This document shows, in pieces, positions 1 through 8,800 of a stretch of DNA of 56,804 bases. The stretch spans positions 1-56,804 of the IMG/VR virus record IMGVR_UViG_3300017739_003809; one strand, given 5' to 3'. This stretch comes from a virus. Position numbers and translations under genes: made by a program. The notes beneath the pieces are model-generated. The model did not search any database and had not been told where the DNA came from. It saw only the letters and a program-made list of their open reading frames with translations. The first letter of the stretch is position 1. Each line of letters starts with the position of its first letter.

Positions 1-837
1 GGAGAAGAAGTAGATGTTACTTGGTTTCAACCAACATCATGTTATCAACAAGCATTAGCCACTTGCATTTATGGATGCACAGATCCTAATGCTAGTAATT
101 ATGACCCTAATGCTGAATGGGATAATGGTAGTTGTGAGTACAATATTTATGGGTGTACTGATGATACTGCCCTTAACTACAACCCAGATGCAAACGTGGA
201 CGACGGGTCTTGTATTTACGACATACTTGGTTGTACAGATCCTACAGCCAACAACTATAACCCCTTGGCTACTATTAACGATGGAAGCTGCACTTATGAT
301 ATCTTGGGTTGTACTGACCCTAATGCACTCAATTACAACCCGGCAGCCAATGTTAATGATGGTTCTTGTGAATATCCTATACCTGGGTGCACTGACCCAG
401 CTGCCCTTAATTATAATGAATTCGCTACTATGGAAGATGGTAGCTGTGAATATATAGAAGGGTGCACAAATCCCGAGGCAATAAATTATAACTCACTTGC
501 TATTTTAGATGATGGGAGTTGTGTTTACCCCCCAGAAAACTGTGATGGTTCTTATTTTGCACCTAATACTTTTACCCCTAATAATGATGGGTATAATGAT
601 GGGTGGGCCGTAGTAGTAGCTGATCCCGACTGTTGGCGAACCTGGAATGTTCAGATTTATAACAGATGGGGTGGGTTAGTATGGGAAAGTAACCAAGTAG
701 GAGAAGTTTGGCAAGGTAGTGTACATAATGGAAATCACTACGTAGTAGACGGAGTTTATTTATATAAAGTAATCGGAGCAGGATGGGATCCTGCTATAAC
801 ATTTAAAACCACAGGACATATAACAATATTCAGATGA
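1..837 (+). CDS. Cys-repeat protein with T9SS type B (CHU_C-like) C-terminus, 5'-truncated
   Basis: The frame is open from base 1, so the gene starts outside the window; 278 residues are visible. Six repeats of about 25 residues follow the pattern GCTDPxAxNYNPxAxxxDGSC (bases 73 to about 530), each with two cysteines. The last ~95 residues begin with an NTFTPNNDGYND motif, continue with YNRWGGLVWES and DGVYLYKV, and end in TGHITIFR. This is the pattern of the gliding-motility-associated C-terminal domain (CHU_C, T9SS type B sorting signal) of Bacteroidota. The family is exported by Sec and then carried across the outer membrane by T9SS. The gene overlaps the next by ATGA. Finding this in a T4-like phage is unusual. 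The N-terminal signal peptide cannot be seen. Confidence 0.88.
   Translation, partial: GEEVDVTWFQPTSCYQQALATCIYGCTDPNASNYDPNAEWDNGSCEYNIYGCTDDTALNYNPDANVDDGSCIYDILGCTDPTANNYNPLATINDGSCTYDILGCTDPNALNYNPAANVNDGSCEYPIPGCTDPAALNYNEFATMEDGSCEYIEGCTNPEAINYNSLAILDDGSCVYPPENCDGSYFAPNTFTPNNDGYNDGWAVVVADPDCWRTWNVQIYNRWGGLVWESNQVGEVWQGSVHNGNHYVVDGVYLYKVIGAGWDPAITFKTTGHITIFR
73..530 (+). repeat. Six in-frame GCTDP-type protein repeats
   Basis: Six copies of a 23-26 residue unit lie in tandem. Each starts GCT(D/N), has an NYN or NYD core and closes with DGSC or NGSC. DNA copies differ at many synonymous sites, so this is an old or selected protein repeat rather than a fresh DNA duplication. The same unit is repeated in the gene at 5862. 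Confidence 0.88.
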
Positions 838-1106
838 AAAATTTACTATTATTATTAGGAGTACTTCTCCTTACAGGTTGTTACAACCACATTCCACACA
901 AAGTTTATAAAAACCCTCAAGCTTATAGTTTTGATACTATGATTCCTTTAAATTGGGATGGAAATTACCCAGTTAAAAATTGGGAAGAAGAAATTAAATT
1001 AGGTAAACCTATTAAAGCTTGGAATGGTTTTACTTACATATTTGAACCCCACCCTACTAAAAAAGGTGTAATAATAATTAAAACGGACATAACTAAAATT
1101 AAATAA
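834..1106 (+). CDS. Small predicted lipoprotein
   Basis: This 90-residue protein has a short Lys/Asn n-region, a Leu-rich core and an LLTGC lipobox with Cys16 as the likely lipidated residue. The mature part is polar and aromatic with no known domain. No acidic residues follow the Cys, so there is no clear Bacteroidota surface-export signal and it may stay in the periplasm. It overlaps the upstream T9SS cargo gene by ATGA and the downstream gene by TAATG, so the three are probably translated together. Confidence 0.75.
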   Translation: MKNLLLLLGVLLLTGCYNHIPHKVYKNPQAYSFDTMIPLNWDGNYPVKNWEEEIKLGKPIKAWNGFTYIFEPHPTKKGVIIIKTDITKIK

Positions 1107-1291
1107 TGTTATCAAATTGGCTTATGAATTTTCTCCTTATGCTTTCGGCATTTGGAATTACACTCACCCCCGGCAGTGATGCATCAGAATTTGATTTTAA
1201 CGGAAATGGGGTTATTGATATTTTTGATATAATGGATATGTTATCTATGCAACCTTCTGTAGATGAACTTGGAGTTTACGAAGAAAAATAA
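1106..1291 (+). CDS. Small dockerin/EF-hand-like protein
   Basis: This 61-residue protein has a hydrophobic N-terminus (about residues 5-20, a signal or anchor) followed by one EF-hand/dockerin-type loop with D30, N32, N34, D38 and D41 at the calcium-ligand positions. Single dockerin-like loops of this kind are common near the ends of secreted Bacteroidota proteins. Its start overlaps the stop of the lipoprotein gene, so it belongs to the same exported-protein cluster. The function is unknown. Confidence 0.65.
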   Translation: MLSNWLMNFLLMLSAFGITLTPGSDASEFDFNGNGVIDIFDIMDMLSMQPSVDELGVYEEK

Positions 1292-1312
1292 TACAATAAT
1301 AAAAAAAACTAA

Positions 1313-1984
1313 ATGAAAGTTACTTTATTAAATGTTACTCCAAATGCTGAAGACCACATTGTTGAGGTGGCACGTATATCTAGTTCACGTAAGAATAAGA
1401 AAGATAAACCAGAGGGCCTTCTTCGCTACTTGGTACAACACAAACACTGGTCACCGTTCGAGCACGGTCATGCGACGTTCGAGATTGAAACTTCCAAAGC
1501 AATTGGAATCCAACTCATCAGACACCGTTCTTTTGCTTTTCAAGAATTTAGTCAACGATATCAAGATGTTAATCGTTTGGAATCTATGTTCGAACCCATT
1601 GAACTACGGGCGCAATGTGAAGATAATAGACAAAGTTCAACAGAAATAATAAACCCAGCAATATCATATAAAGGTAATGATTTAACTGCGCAGGATTTAA
1701 TTAATAGACATTTAGAAAACTCTCAACATCTTTATAAAAGACTATTAGATAGTGGGGTAGCTAGAGAACAAGCTCGTATGGTTCTTCCTCTCACTACAGC
1801 AACTAAAATTCATATGACAGGTTCTGTTCGATCTTGGGTTCATTTTCTTGAATTAAGGGACGATGATCATGCACAAAAAGAAATCCAATTAGTAGCTAAG
1901 GAAATTAAGAATATATTTATTAAGGAATTTCCTATAATATCAAACGCTTTAAAATATGAATCAACCAACAAGACAACAAATTAA
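1313..1984 (+). CDS. thyX: Flavin-dependent thymidylate synthase ThyX
   Basis: ThyX makes dTMP from dUMP using FAD, NADPH and methylene-tetrahydrofolate. The protein has 223 residues, normal for the family. The signature RHRX7S is present as RHR at 70-72 with S80 and R82, preceded by the HWSPFEH segment (45-51). The C-terminal half has the REQARMVLP motif that carries substrate-binding arginines. Phage ThyX supplies thymidylate for genome replication. The gene overlaps the next one by 29 bases in another frame. Confidence 0.96.
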   Translation: MKVTLLNVTPNAEDHIVEVARISSSRKNKKDKPEGLLRYLVQHKHWSPFEHGHATFEIETSKAIGIQLIRHRSFAFQEFSQRYQDVNRLESMFEPIELRAQCEDNRQSSTEIINPAISYKGNDLTAQDLINRHLENSQHLYKRLLDSGVAREQARMVLPLTTATKIHMTGSVRSWVHFLELRDDDHAQKEIQLVAKEIKNIFIKEFPIISNALKYESTNKTTN

Positions 1985-2564
1985 AACCGCAGTTAAAACT
2001 AAAGGCTATAAGTGGTTTGAAAATGGTAACTATAACCTTAATATAGTAGGAGTTAGAAACGGTGAAACAGGAAATGAAGTAACTAATAAATTTGACGATT
2101 TTTTAACCTTATCCTATAAAGTAGATGGGGAATGGAATTATCACTGTTTTGATGCTACTACGGATCCGGGAAAACACTGGGTTGAAAATATTATGAGAGA
2201 AGAAGGTGTTGCTGTTTTAAAAGAAAATCAATATAGAGGGTCCCATAAAATAGGATTACACCAGGGTAAGTATGAAGCATTACGTCAGCAAAAACCTGTT
2301 CAGGTATATCGCGATAATGATTTAGATGGTGATTATGATTTATTAGAAGAAAATGTTCAAGAAGGTATTTTTGGTATTAATATTCATAGAGCTACTAAAT
2401 GGGAAGGTAAGAAATCTACTCAAATAGATAAATGGAGTGCGGGATGTCAAGTAATTGCGGCTAATGATGATTTCCGTTTATTTATGGAAGTTTGTAATAA
2501 AGCTAAAGATACTTGGGGTAATTCATTTACTTATACCTTAATAAACTCTAACGACTTAGTTTAA
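1956..2564 (+). CDS. YkuD/L,D-transpeptidase-like phage protein, possible lysis or wall enzyme
   Basis: This 202-residue protein has no signal peptide. Its C-terminal half has an INIHRAT segment followed about 20 residues later by WSAGCQVI. Spacing and residues resemble the His ... S-x-G-C catalytic motif of YkuD-type L,D-transpeptidases. The N-terminal half, with a FDATTDPGKHW segment, is unrecognised. A peptidoglycan-modifying or endolysin-like role is inferred from the motif only. The start lies inside the end of thyX, so the two are probably translationally coupled. Confidence 0.6.
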   Translation: MNQPTRQQIKTAVKTKGYKWFENGNYNLNIVGVRNGETGNEVTNKFDDFLTLSYKVDGEWNYHCFDATTDPGKHWVENIMREEGVAVLKENQYRGSHKIGLHQGKYEALRQQKPVQVYRDNDLDGDYDLLEENVQEGIFGINIHRATKWEGKKSTQIDKWSAGCQVIAANDDFRLFMEVCNKAKDTWGNSFTYTLINSNDLV

Positions 2565-2590
2565 GAAACTTGGAAAACGCTATATTTTTA

Positions 2591-2600
2591 CGTATATTTA
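2591..2600 (+). promoter_or_regulatory. AT-rich promoter-like box CGTATATTTA
   Basis: The 56-base gap before the gene at 2621 holds CGTATATTTA, 20 bases before the ATG. Close relatives lie before the genes at 36814 and 46601. It resembles the single-box late promoter of T4-like phages and the -7 box of Bacteroidota promoters. Assignment is by pattern only. Confidence 0.35.
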
Positions 2601-2620
2601 GGACGTAAAAATTATGTGTT

Positions 2621-3175
2621 ATGAAAAAGTTATTATTATTATTTTTAACAGTTACGGTTGCAACTTTATCGCAAGCCCAATGTAGGTATAATTTTCATTT
2701 TGGTTATACAAACTATATTACTAAAGGCCAAACTAATTTAAATGGATTTAGAGCAACCTACTGGCCTAGACAATACAGATGGAATAATTGGAATACCTGG
2801 GGTTCTAATAGTTTAGCAAATATGGGTAGAACTACTAATCGTTATGAAAATAATAATGATGTAGGTTTATTTGGTGATTTTGTATTTACAGTACCAAATG
2901 AAGATAAATCCCAGGAATACCAAGCAGCTGTTTTAGGATTTATTATGCCCATATTTCCCCCAGCATTTAATATGCATTTAGGGTTTGGGACTAAATGGAA
3001 TAATGGTTTAGAAGATGAATTTCAATCTGAATTTATATCAACTTATGGAATAACTTTTATTGCACCTAATAGGGGTATAACGTTATCTGTAGGAAGACAA
3101 ACAAGGGCTAGAGAAATGTTTGCAAGAACTGGAGCTAATACAACTATTGGGATAGGATATACTATAAGACGATAA
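2621..3175 (+). CDS. Exported protein, possible small outer-membrane beta-barrel
   Basis: The 184-residue product starts with a clear signal peptide (MKKLLLLFLTVTVATLSQAQ, cleavage near residue 20). The mature protein is rich in aromatic, Gly and Asn residues with alternating hydrophobic strands, and it ends in a strand-like GIGYTIRR. This suits a small beta-barrel or outer-membrane-associated protein, but no family is recognised. It is preceded by a promoter-like AT box and abuts the HExxH/VWA gene. Confidence 0.65.
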   Translation: MKKLLLLFLTVTVATLSQAQCRYNFHFGYTNYITKGQTNLNGFRATYWPRQYRWNNWNTWGSNSLANMGRTTNRYENNNDVGLFGDFVFTVPNEDKSQEYQAAVLGFIMPIFPPAFNMHLGFGTKWNNGLEDEFQSEFISTYGITFIAPNRGITLSVGRQTRAREMFARTGANTTIGIGYTIRR

Positions 3176-3177
3176 AG

Positions 3178-4932
3178 ATGCAAAAAGGAGCAGCGTATTG
3201 GATGGATCTTCGTCATTTTGATGATGAAGATCCTATCTTTTTAGCCCAAGTACAAAGGGGAATTACAAATTTTGTTAAGATTCTCACAGGAAAAGATATT
3301 CCTGTTGAGTATGCCACATCAGGTGATTCAATGACCGATGGAGAAACGGTATATATCGCATCAAATCTTAGAGAGGATACAATAGATTACACAGTGGGGT
3401 TAGCTCTTCATGAAGCTTCTCATGTTTTATTAACAGACTTTGCATACCTTAATAAAGAACGTGGGAAAGTATTAGAAACTAAATGGAACATACCTAAGGA
3501 AGATACTGATAATGTGTTTACTTTAATTAATTTTGTTGAAGATAAACGTATAGATCATTATGTTTATTCAACAGCCCCTGGGTATCAATTTTACTATGAA
3601 GAACTTTACCGTAAATCTTTTTATAATCAAATTGTAGATGATAATCTTAAAACAGATAATTTTACTACGCCAACTTGGGACGCATATTTTTTTAGAATAA
3701 TTAATATATTTAATCGTAATTCTGATTTAGATAAATTACCCGGGTTAAAAGAGGTACGTGATTTACTCACATATAATCAAATTAGTAAGTTAAAGTCTAC
3801 CCAGGACAGTATAAAAACTGCTGTTGAAATATATAATATTATTAAACAATATATCCAAGAAGAAGAAGAGGAAGAAGATGGAGAGAATAAACCATTAAAT
3901 AACCAAGAATATAAAACACGTGAACAGGTAGAACGCCAAAAGAATTTTATTAATTCACAATATAGAAAAAAACGTGTCCATAAAAAGGTAAAGGAACAAG
4001 TTAATAAGCTAGCTAATTCAGATACTAAAATTAATAATTATTCTTTATCTCAAAATACATCTATCCCCACTTTAATTACTAAAGATTGGGAAGAATATTT
4101 TACAGGTCCTTTTGGCCATAATGAAGAAGCAGTTAATAAGGGATTATTTTTAGGAAAACAACTTCTTAAAAAACTTAAAGTTAGAAATACGGTTAAGAGG
4201 GATATTTTTGAAAATCAAAAGAAAGGTAAATTAAATTCTTCTAAATTGTACCAGGCTCCCTTTAATGAAAATTTATTTTATAGGATAGAGAAAGAAGACT
4301 ATAAAAACACTTTTATTCACATATCATTAGATCTTAGTGGTAGTATGAGAGGAGAAAAATTAATACAAACCATCCAAACAGCAGTAGCTATATCTTATGC
4401 TGCTTGTAATATAAAAGGGTTTGATGTAGAAATTTCTTTAAGAGGTACTATTGATCCTAATAAATCCAAGTCTATGCATTCGTCTAATCAAGTTCCTGTA
4501 TTAGCCTATGCCTTTAACTCTAAAAAAGACTCTATAAAAAAATTACAAAGATTTAAAAAACTTATTACGTGTGGTATGACCCCGGAAGGTATTTGTTTAG
4601 ATCAAATTAGAAAAGATTTACCCTCTCCTTCCTATTATCAAGAAGTTTATTTAGTAAATATATCAGATGGGTTACCTAATATAAGTTCGGCCTCTTATAA
4701 TTTTAGTACTGCTATTAACCATACTGCTAAAGTAGTTAATGAATATAAAAAAGATAATATTGGATTATTAAGTTATTTTATCCATGATACCTGGGATAAA
4801 ACACAAAAGGCTGAGGGGACTTTTAAAACAATGTATGGGAAAAGTGCTAAATATATTGATATTAATAATGTATCTTTAGTAGCTAATACAATAAATAATC
4901 TTCTCCTTTCTAATACTATTAAGGTTTGTTAA
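3178..4932 (+). CDS. HExxH metallopeptidase-like and von Willebrand A domain protein
   Basis: This 584-residue protein has two parts. The N-terminal part contains LHEASHVLL with a zinc-protease-type HExxH at about residues 77-81, and further acidic residues downstream (NFVEDKRID) that could supply the third ligand. After an acidic linker (about 226-235), the C-terminal third carries a complete VWA MIDAS site: DLSGS near 385-389, a conserved Thr in TCGMTPEG and ISDGLPN. Such proteins usually pair with a MoxR-type AAA+ ATPase; none is visible here, so a partner may lie outside. The role may be a chaperone- or chelatase-like complex, or proteolysis. No signal peptide is present, so it should be cytoplasmic. 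Confidence 0.8.
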   Translation: MQKGAAYWMDLRHFDDEDPIFLAQVQRGITNFVKILTGKDIPVEYATSGDSMTDGETVYIASNLREDTIDYTVGLALHEASHVLLTDFAYLNKERGKVLETKWNIPKEDTDNVFTLINFVEDKRIDHYVYSTAPGYQFYYEELYRKSFYNQIVDDNLKTDNFTTPTWDAYFFRIINIFNRNSDLDKLPGLKEVRDLLTYNQISKLKSTQDSIKTAVEIYNIIKQYIQEEEEEEDGENKPLNNQEYKTREQVERQKNFINSQYRKKRVHKKVKEQVNKLANSDTKINNYSLSQNTSIPTLITKDWEEYFTGPFGHNEEAVNKGLFLGKQLLKKLKVRNTVKRDIFENQKKGKLNSSKLYQAPFNENLFYRIEKEDYKNTFIHISLDLSGSMRGEKLIQTIQTAVAISYAACNIKGFDVEISLRGTIDPNKSKSMHSSNQVPVLAYAFNSKKDSIKKLQRFKKLITCGMTPEGICLDQIRKDLPSPSYYQEVYLVNISDGLPNISSASYNFSTAINHTAKVVNEYKKDNIGLLSYFIHDTWDKTQKAEGTFKTMYGKSAKYIDINNVSLVANTINNLLLSNTIKVC

Positions 4933-4953
4933 AAGTATTTATATGTACTTTTG
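4925..4953 (+). promoter_or_regulatory. Candidate Bacteroidota-type promoter (TTTG - 17 bp - TAnnTTTG)
   Basis: TTTG at 4925-4928 and TACTTTTG at 4946-4953 match the -33 and -7 boxes of Bacteroidota housekeeping promoters with a 17-base spacer. The -33 box lies within the last codons of the upstream gene. The ATG of the next small gene is 17 bases downstream. The site also contains GTATTTATAT, similar to the late-type box, so it could serve either polymerase form. Confidence 0.45.
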
Positions 4954-4969
4954 AAAACAAATTTTAAAG

Positions 4970-5143
4970 ATGGATATAACGGATATAATTTCTAGGTTAG
5001 AGGTTGTTATAGATAATATTGAATATGAAGATATTAATATAACAGAAATACAAGAAGCGTTAACATTATTAGTGAATGATTTAGAAACTTCATCAAATTT
5101 TGATGCAGATTTTGGAGATATTCAATTTAATGATCTCACTTAA
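4970..5143 (+). CDS. Small acidic protein, 57 residues
   Basis: An ATG follows the promoter-like site and opens a 57-codon frame ending in TAA. The product starts MDITDIISRLEVV and is rich in Asp, Glu, Ile and Leu with a helical pattern and an acidic C-terminus. No family is recognised. Position, same strand and promoter support a real gene, and no competing frame fills the gap. Confidence 0.55.
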   Translation: MDITDIISRLEVVIDNIEYEDINITEIQEALTLLVNDLETSSNFDADFGDIQFNDLT

Positions 5144-5188
5144 TATGTATTAGTGTCTTAATAAATTAAATAGGTTGCTTTAAAATTA

Positions 5189-5488
5189 ATGGAAGTAATC
5201 TATATGGCAAAAGAATTAAATGAAGATACGGGTTTTACAGTAAGTTTAAAAACCCTCGCAGGAATAGGAATTTCAATGGCCACAGTTATCAGTATGTGGT
5301 TTGTCCTGCAGGCTGATATAGCCGAAGCAAAAGAACTCCCAGCTCCACCTGATCCCGAAATTACAAGGATGGAATTTGACATGAAGGACCAATTAGTCCG
5401 TCAAACTATTATGTCAACCCAAGAAGATGTCTCAGAACTTAAAGAAGATCTTGACCGCATCGAAGCTAAAATAGATAAATTAAAGTAA
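5189..5488 (+). CDS. Membrane-anchored coiled-coil protein (possible holin or spanin component)
   Basis: The 99-residue frame has one membrane segment (about residues 24-42), a Pro-rich stretch (LPAPPDPE) and a charged coiled coil at the C-terminus. An alternative start at 5204 gives MAKELNED, a plausible natural N-terminus; the upstream ATG has the more A-rich context. The layout suits a small phage membrane protein of the lysis or envelope set, but no family motif decides this. It lies three bases before the exported thioredoxin-like gene. Confidence 0.7.
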   Translation: MEVIYMAKELNEDTGFTVSLKTLAGIGISMATVISMWFVLQADIAEAKELPAPPDPEITRMEFDMKDQLVRQTIMSTQEDVSELKEDLDRIEAKIDKLK

Positions 5489-5490
5489 AA

Positions 5491-5862
5491 ATGAAATACT
5501 TAGTTGCAATTATATCGTTTTTACTTATTTCTACTAATGCAAGTAAACCCTTACTAGAAGAAAACTCCCCATTACCAACATGTGGAGATGATATATGTGT
5601 TGTACAGTTTAATGCAGCATTTAATTCAGCAAATGAAGTAACTTGGTTAAATGAATTAACCGATTGTTCTACTACTACAGTAGATATCATGGCTGATCCA
5701 AGTTTACCCCAAGATTATAAAATTGTTGTTGTACCTACTATTCTAATTTTAGAAGATGGAGAAGAAGTAGCGAGGTTTCAGGCTAACATTATGATGCAGA
5801 TGGAAGCTACCCGCAAAGAGGTACAAGGATCCATAGACGAAATCATAATGAGCAAATTTTAA
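5491..5862 (+). CDS. Exported thioredoxin-like fold protein without the CxxC site
   Basis: The 123-residue product begins with a signal peptide (MKYLVAIISFLLISTNAS). The rest follows a thioredoxin-like order: a strand (CVVQFNAAF), a helix, a second strand (TTTVDIMADP) and a cis-Pro-like VVVPTILILEDGEEVARF segment. The place where WCxxC should occur reads FNSAN, so the canonical redox site is absent; the only close cysteines are in TCGDDIC before the first strand. A periplasmic binding or chaperone role is more likely than classic disulfide exchange. Its stop overlaps the start of the T9SS cargo gene. Confidence 0.7.
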   Translation: MKYLVAIISFLLISTNASKPLLEENSPLPTCGDDICVVQFNAAFNSANEVTWLNELTDCSTTTVDIMADPSLPQDYKIVVVPTILILEDGEEVARFQANIMMQMEATRKEVQGSIDEIIMSKF

Positions 5863-8800
5863 TGAAACATTTATTAACTTCCCTTTTATTACTTATTGGC
5901 CTTACAAGTTTAGCACAACCTCCTATTTTTGAAGGTTGTACTGATCCTTCGGCCTTAAATTTTAACCCAATAGCTATAACACCCCCTAGTGGTCTTATTG
6001 TACCCGGAGGTAGTTGTAATCAAATTTCATGGAACCAAAATTACTTTGGTATTAGTCCTGAAGATTACAATGCAAACCCTTCATGGTGGGAGGCAGGTAC
6101 AGAAATTTTTATATCAGGACAACAATGGTTTGTAGATGGTGTTAACTTTCCTACAAACTGTAATGCTCCCGCTATATTAGTATATGTTGTACCCACAGCA
6201 GATCAGGCTGATGGGTTTACAGGAACATTTATACCAGGTCTTAATGTAAATGCCATAGTTGGAGAAACCTGGCAAAGTAATGGGGTATGTGAATACCCCT
6301 TTCCTGGCTGTACTGATCTAGAGGCAATTAACTTTAACCCAGAAGCTACATTTGATGATGGGAGTTGCATTGATAGTTGTGAAGGGGTACAAAATTTAAT
6401 AGGTGAAATAAATTGTTTTTCATTCTTTCCTAACCAAGGTGAAGTAAGTGTTAGTTGGGATCCAACTTTTCCTGCTTGTAATCCTATAGGTTTTTACGTA
6501 GGTTTAGATCTTGAAGACTTACAATTTATACCTTATGGTCCTTGGTTTGGAAACTATTTTTATGGTTATACTGAATCTACTCCGGTATCTAGTGATGAAT
6601 ATTATTTTATAGTTGAATCCCCAGGAGGGGTTTTGGATACCTTAATATTAGATAATCCTAACTGTGGAATAGGTTGTACAGATCCTATGGCCTCTAATTA
6701 TAACCCATTTGCAGGAATTGAGGATGAATTTAATCCCTCTTGTGAATATGGTTATGTATCGGAATGTGGAACTGATAGTACACAAAATGTTTACGTAAGC
6801 ATTACAGGTGATACTTTTTCCCAATATGAAACTAGCTGGGAAATATTAACTACGGATAGTGTACCTCAAATATTAGCAAGTGAAGAGATAGGTTTTTATA
6901 CTACTGCAGGAGTTACTGTAACTACTACGTATTGCATACCATTAGGTGTAGAATTTACATTTAATATCTATGATAGTTATGGTGATGGACTTGCGGGTTC
7001 TACAACGGGGGGTTCGGCTGATGGTGATGTTTTAATAACTACAGAGTGTGGTGATACTATTTATACTATATTACCTTTTGAGGGCCAAAATCCTAATTTT
7101 GGTTATGGGGCAACTAGCGTTCCTAACTTATTAAATCAATGCCCCCCAGATAATCCTCCTTTTGGATGTAAAGATCCCGATTATTTAGAATTTAATTCTT
7201 TAGCTGAAAATAACGATCAGTCTATGTGTTTAACCTTAGCTGTTCCGGGTTGTATTGATCCTAATATGTTTAATTACAATCCTGAAGCTAATACTATGGA
7301 TTTAATCCCATCTTGTGATTATACTCTAATGTTATTTGATGGAGGAGGGGATGGATGGGATAATTCATATTTAGGTGTTATCCAAGATGGAGAACCAATT
7401 GGTGCTTTTACCTGTACCGAACAAGAAGCTTTATACACAATAAACATCAGTTCACTTACTCATATTGAACTTACTTTTTATGATATATCGTTTGGTGGGT
7501 TTTTTGGAGAAGGTGGAACTACAACAGATGTTTCGCAATGTGGGTTTAAGTTAATTAATTCAAATGGTCAAGTAGTTTATCAAAAAGGTAATAATCCTTG
7601 GCTTAATCCTATTGAACCCGGTGAAACCTATACTCCCTACTTAAATTGTGGTAACTATTGTGTTCCTTTTATTGAAGGTTGTATAGATGAAGGAGCATAT
7701 AATTTTGATAGCTTAGCTAATACTGCAGATGAAAGCTGCGTTTACTTCCCTGGATGTACTAATCCCTTATATTTAGAGTATTTTGAGCAAGGATTTACAG
7801 CGGATGTAAATGATGGGTCTTGTAGTGTAGAAGTTGTAAATGGGTGTACGGATGAGGAAGCATTTAACTACAATCCAGAAGCTAACTTAGATAATGAAGG
7901 ATGTATTCCCGTACTACTAGGTTGTACAGATGAAGAAGCTTATAATTTTGATGTAAATGCTAATACTAATGATGGTAGTTGTGAACCATTTATATTTGGT
8001 TGTACTGATGCTACATCATTTAATTATAGTGAAGAAGCAAATACTGATGATAATAGTTGTATTTCTATAATATTTGGGTGTACAGATGAATCCCAATTCA
8101 ATTATGACCCATCAGCAAACACAGAATATGATCCTTCAAATTGTGAGCCCTTTATTTATGGTTGTTTAGATGAATCCGCATTTAATTTTGATGCACTAGC
8201 AAACACACAATTATTTGGTTCTTGTATACCTGTCTTGTTGGGCTGCACTGATGAAACAGCTTTAAACTATAATGAACTAGCAAACACAGATGATTTATCT
8301 TGTATTCCAGTATTACTGGGATGTACGGATCCTACGGCTACTAATTATAATGAATTAGCAAATACTGATGACGAATCATGTATACCCTTTATATACGGCT
8401 GTACTGATTTAACAGCATACAATTATAATGTGTTAGCAAATACTGATGATGGAACTTGTGAACCCATAGTATTAGGTTGTACAGATATAGAAGCTTACAA
8501 CTATAATGAACTAGCTAATACAGAAGATAATTCATGCCTTCCCGTAGTATTTGGTTGTACAGATCCTACAGCATTTAACTATAACATTGAAGCAAATACT
8601 GACAATGGATCTTGTGAAGAAGTAATATTTGGGTGTACCGATGAAACAGCATTAAATTATGACCCCGAAGCAAATACAAATAATGGATCATGTACCGAAG
8701 TAGTAGAAGGATGTATGGATCCCCTAGCACTTAATTATAATGAACTAGCTAATGTTGAGGATGGTAGTTGTATAGATGCTATTTATGGTTGTACTGACTC

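Noticed and set aside
71-457. Long overlapping frame within the first Cys-repeat gene
   Set aside because: It is a Met/Leu/Thr-rich shadow of the repeat coding frame, with no domain and no independent support.
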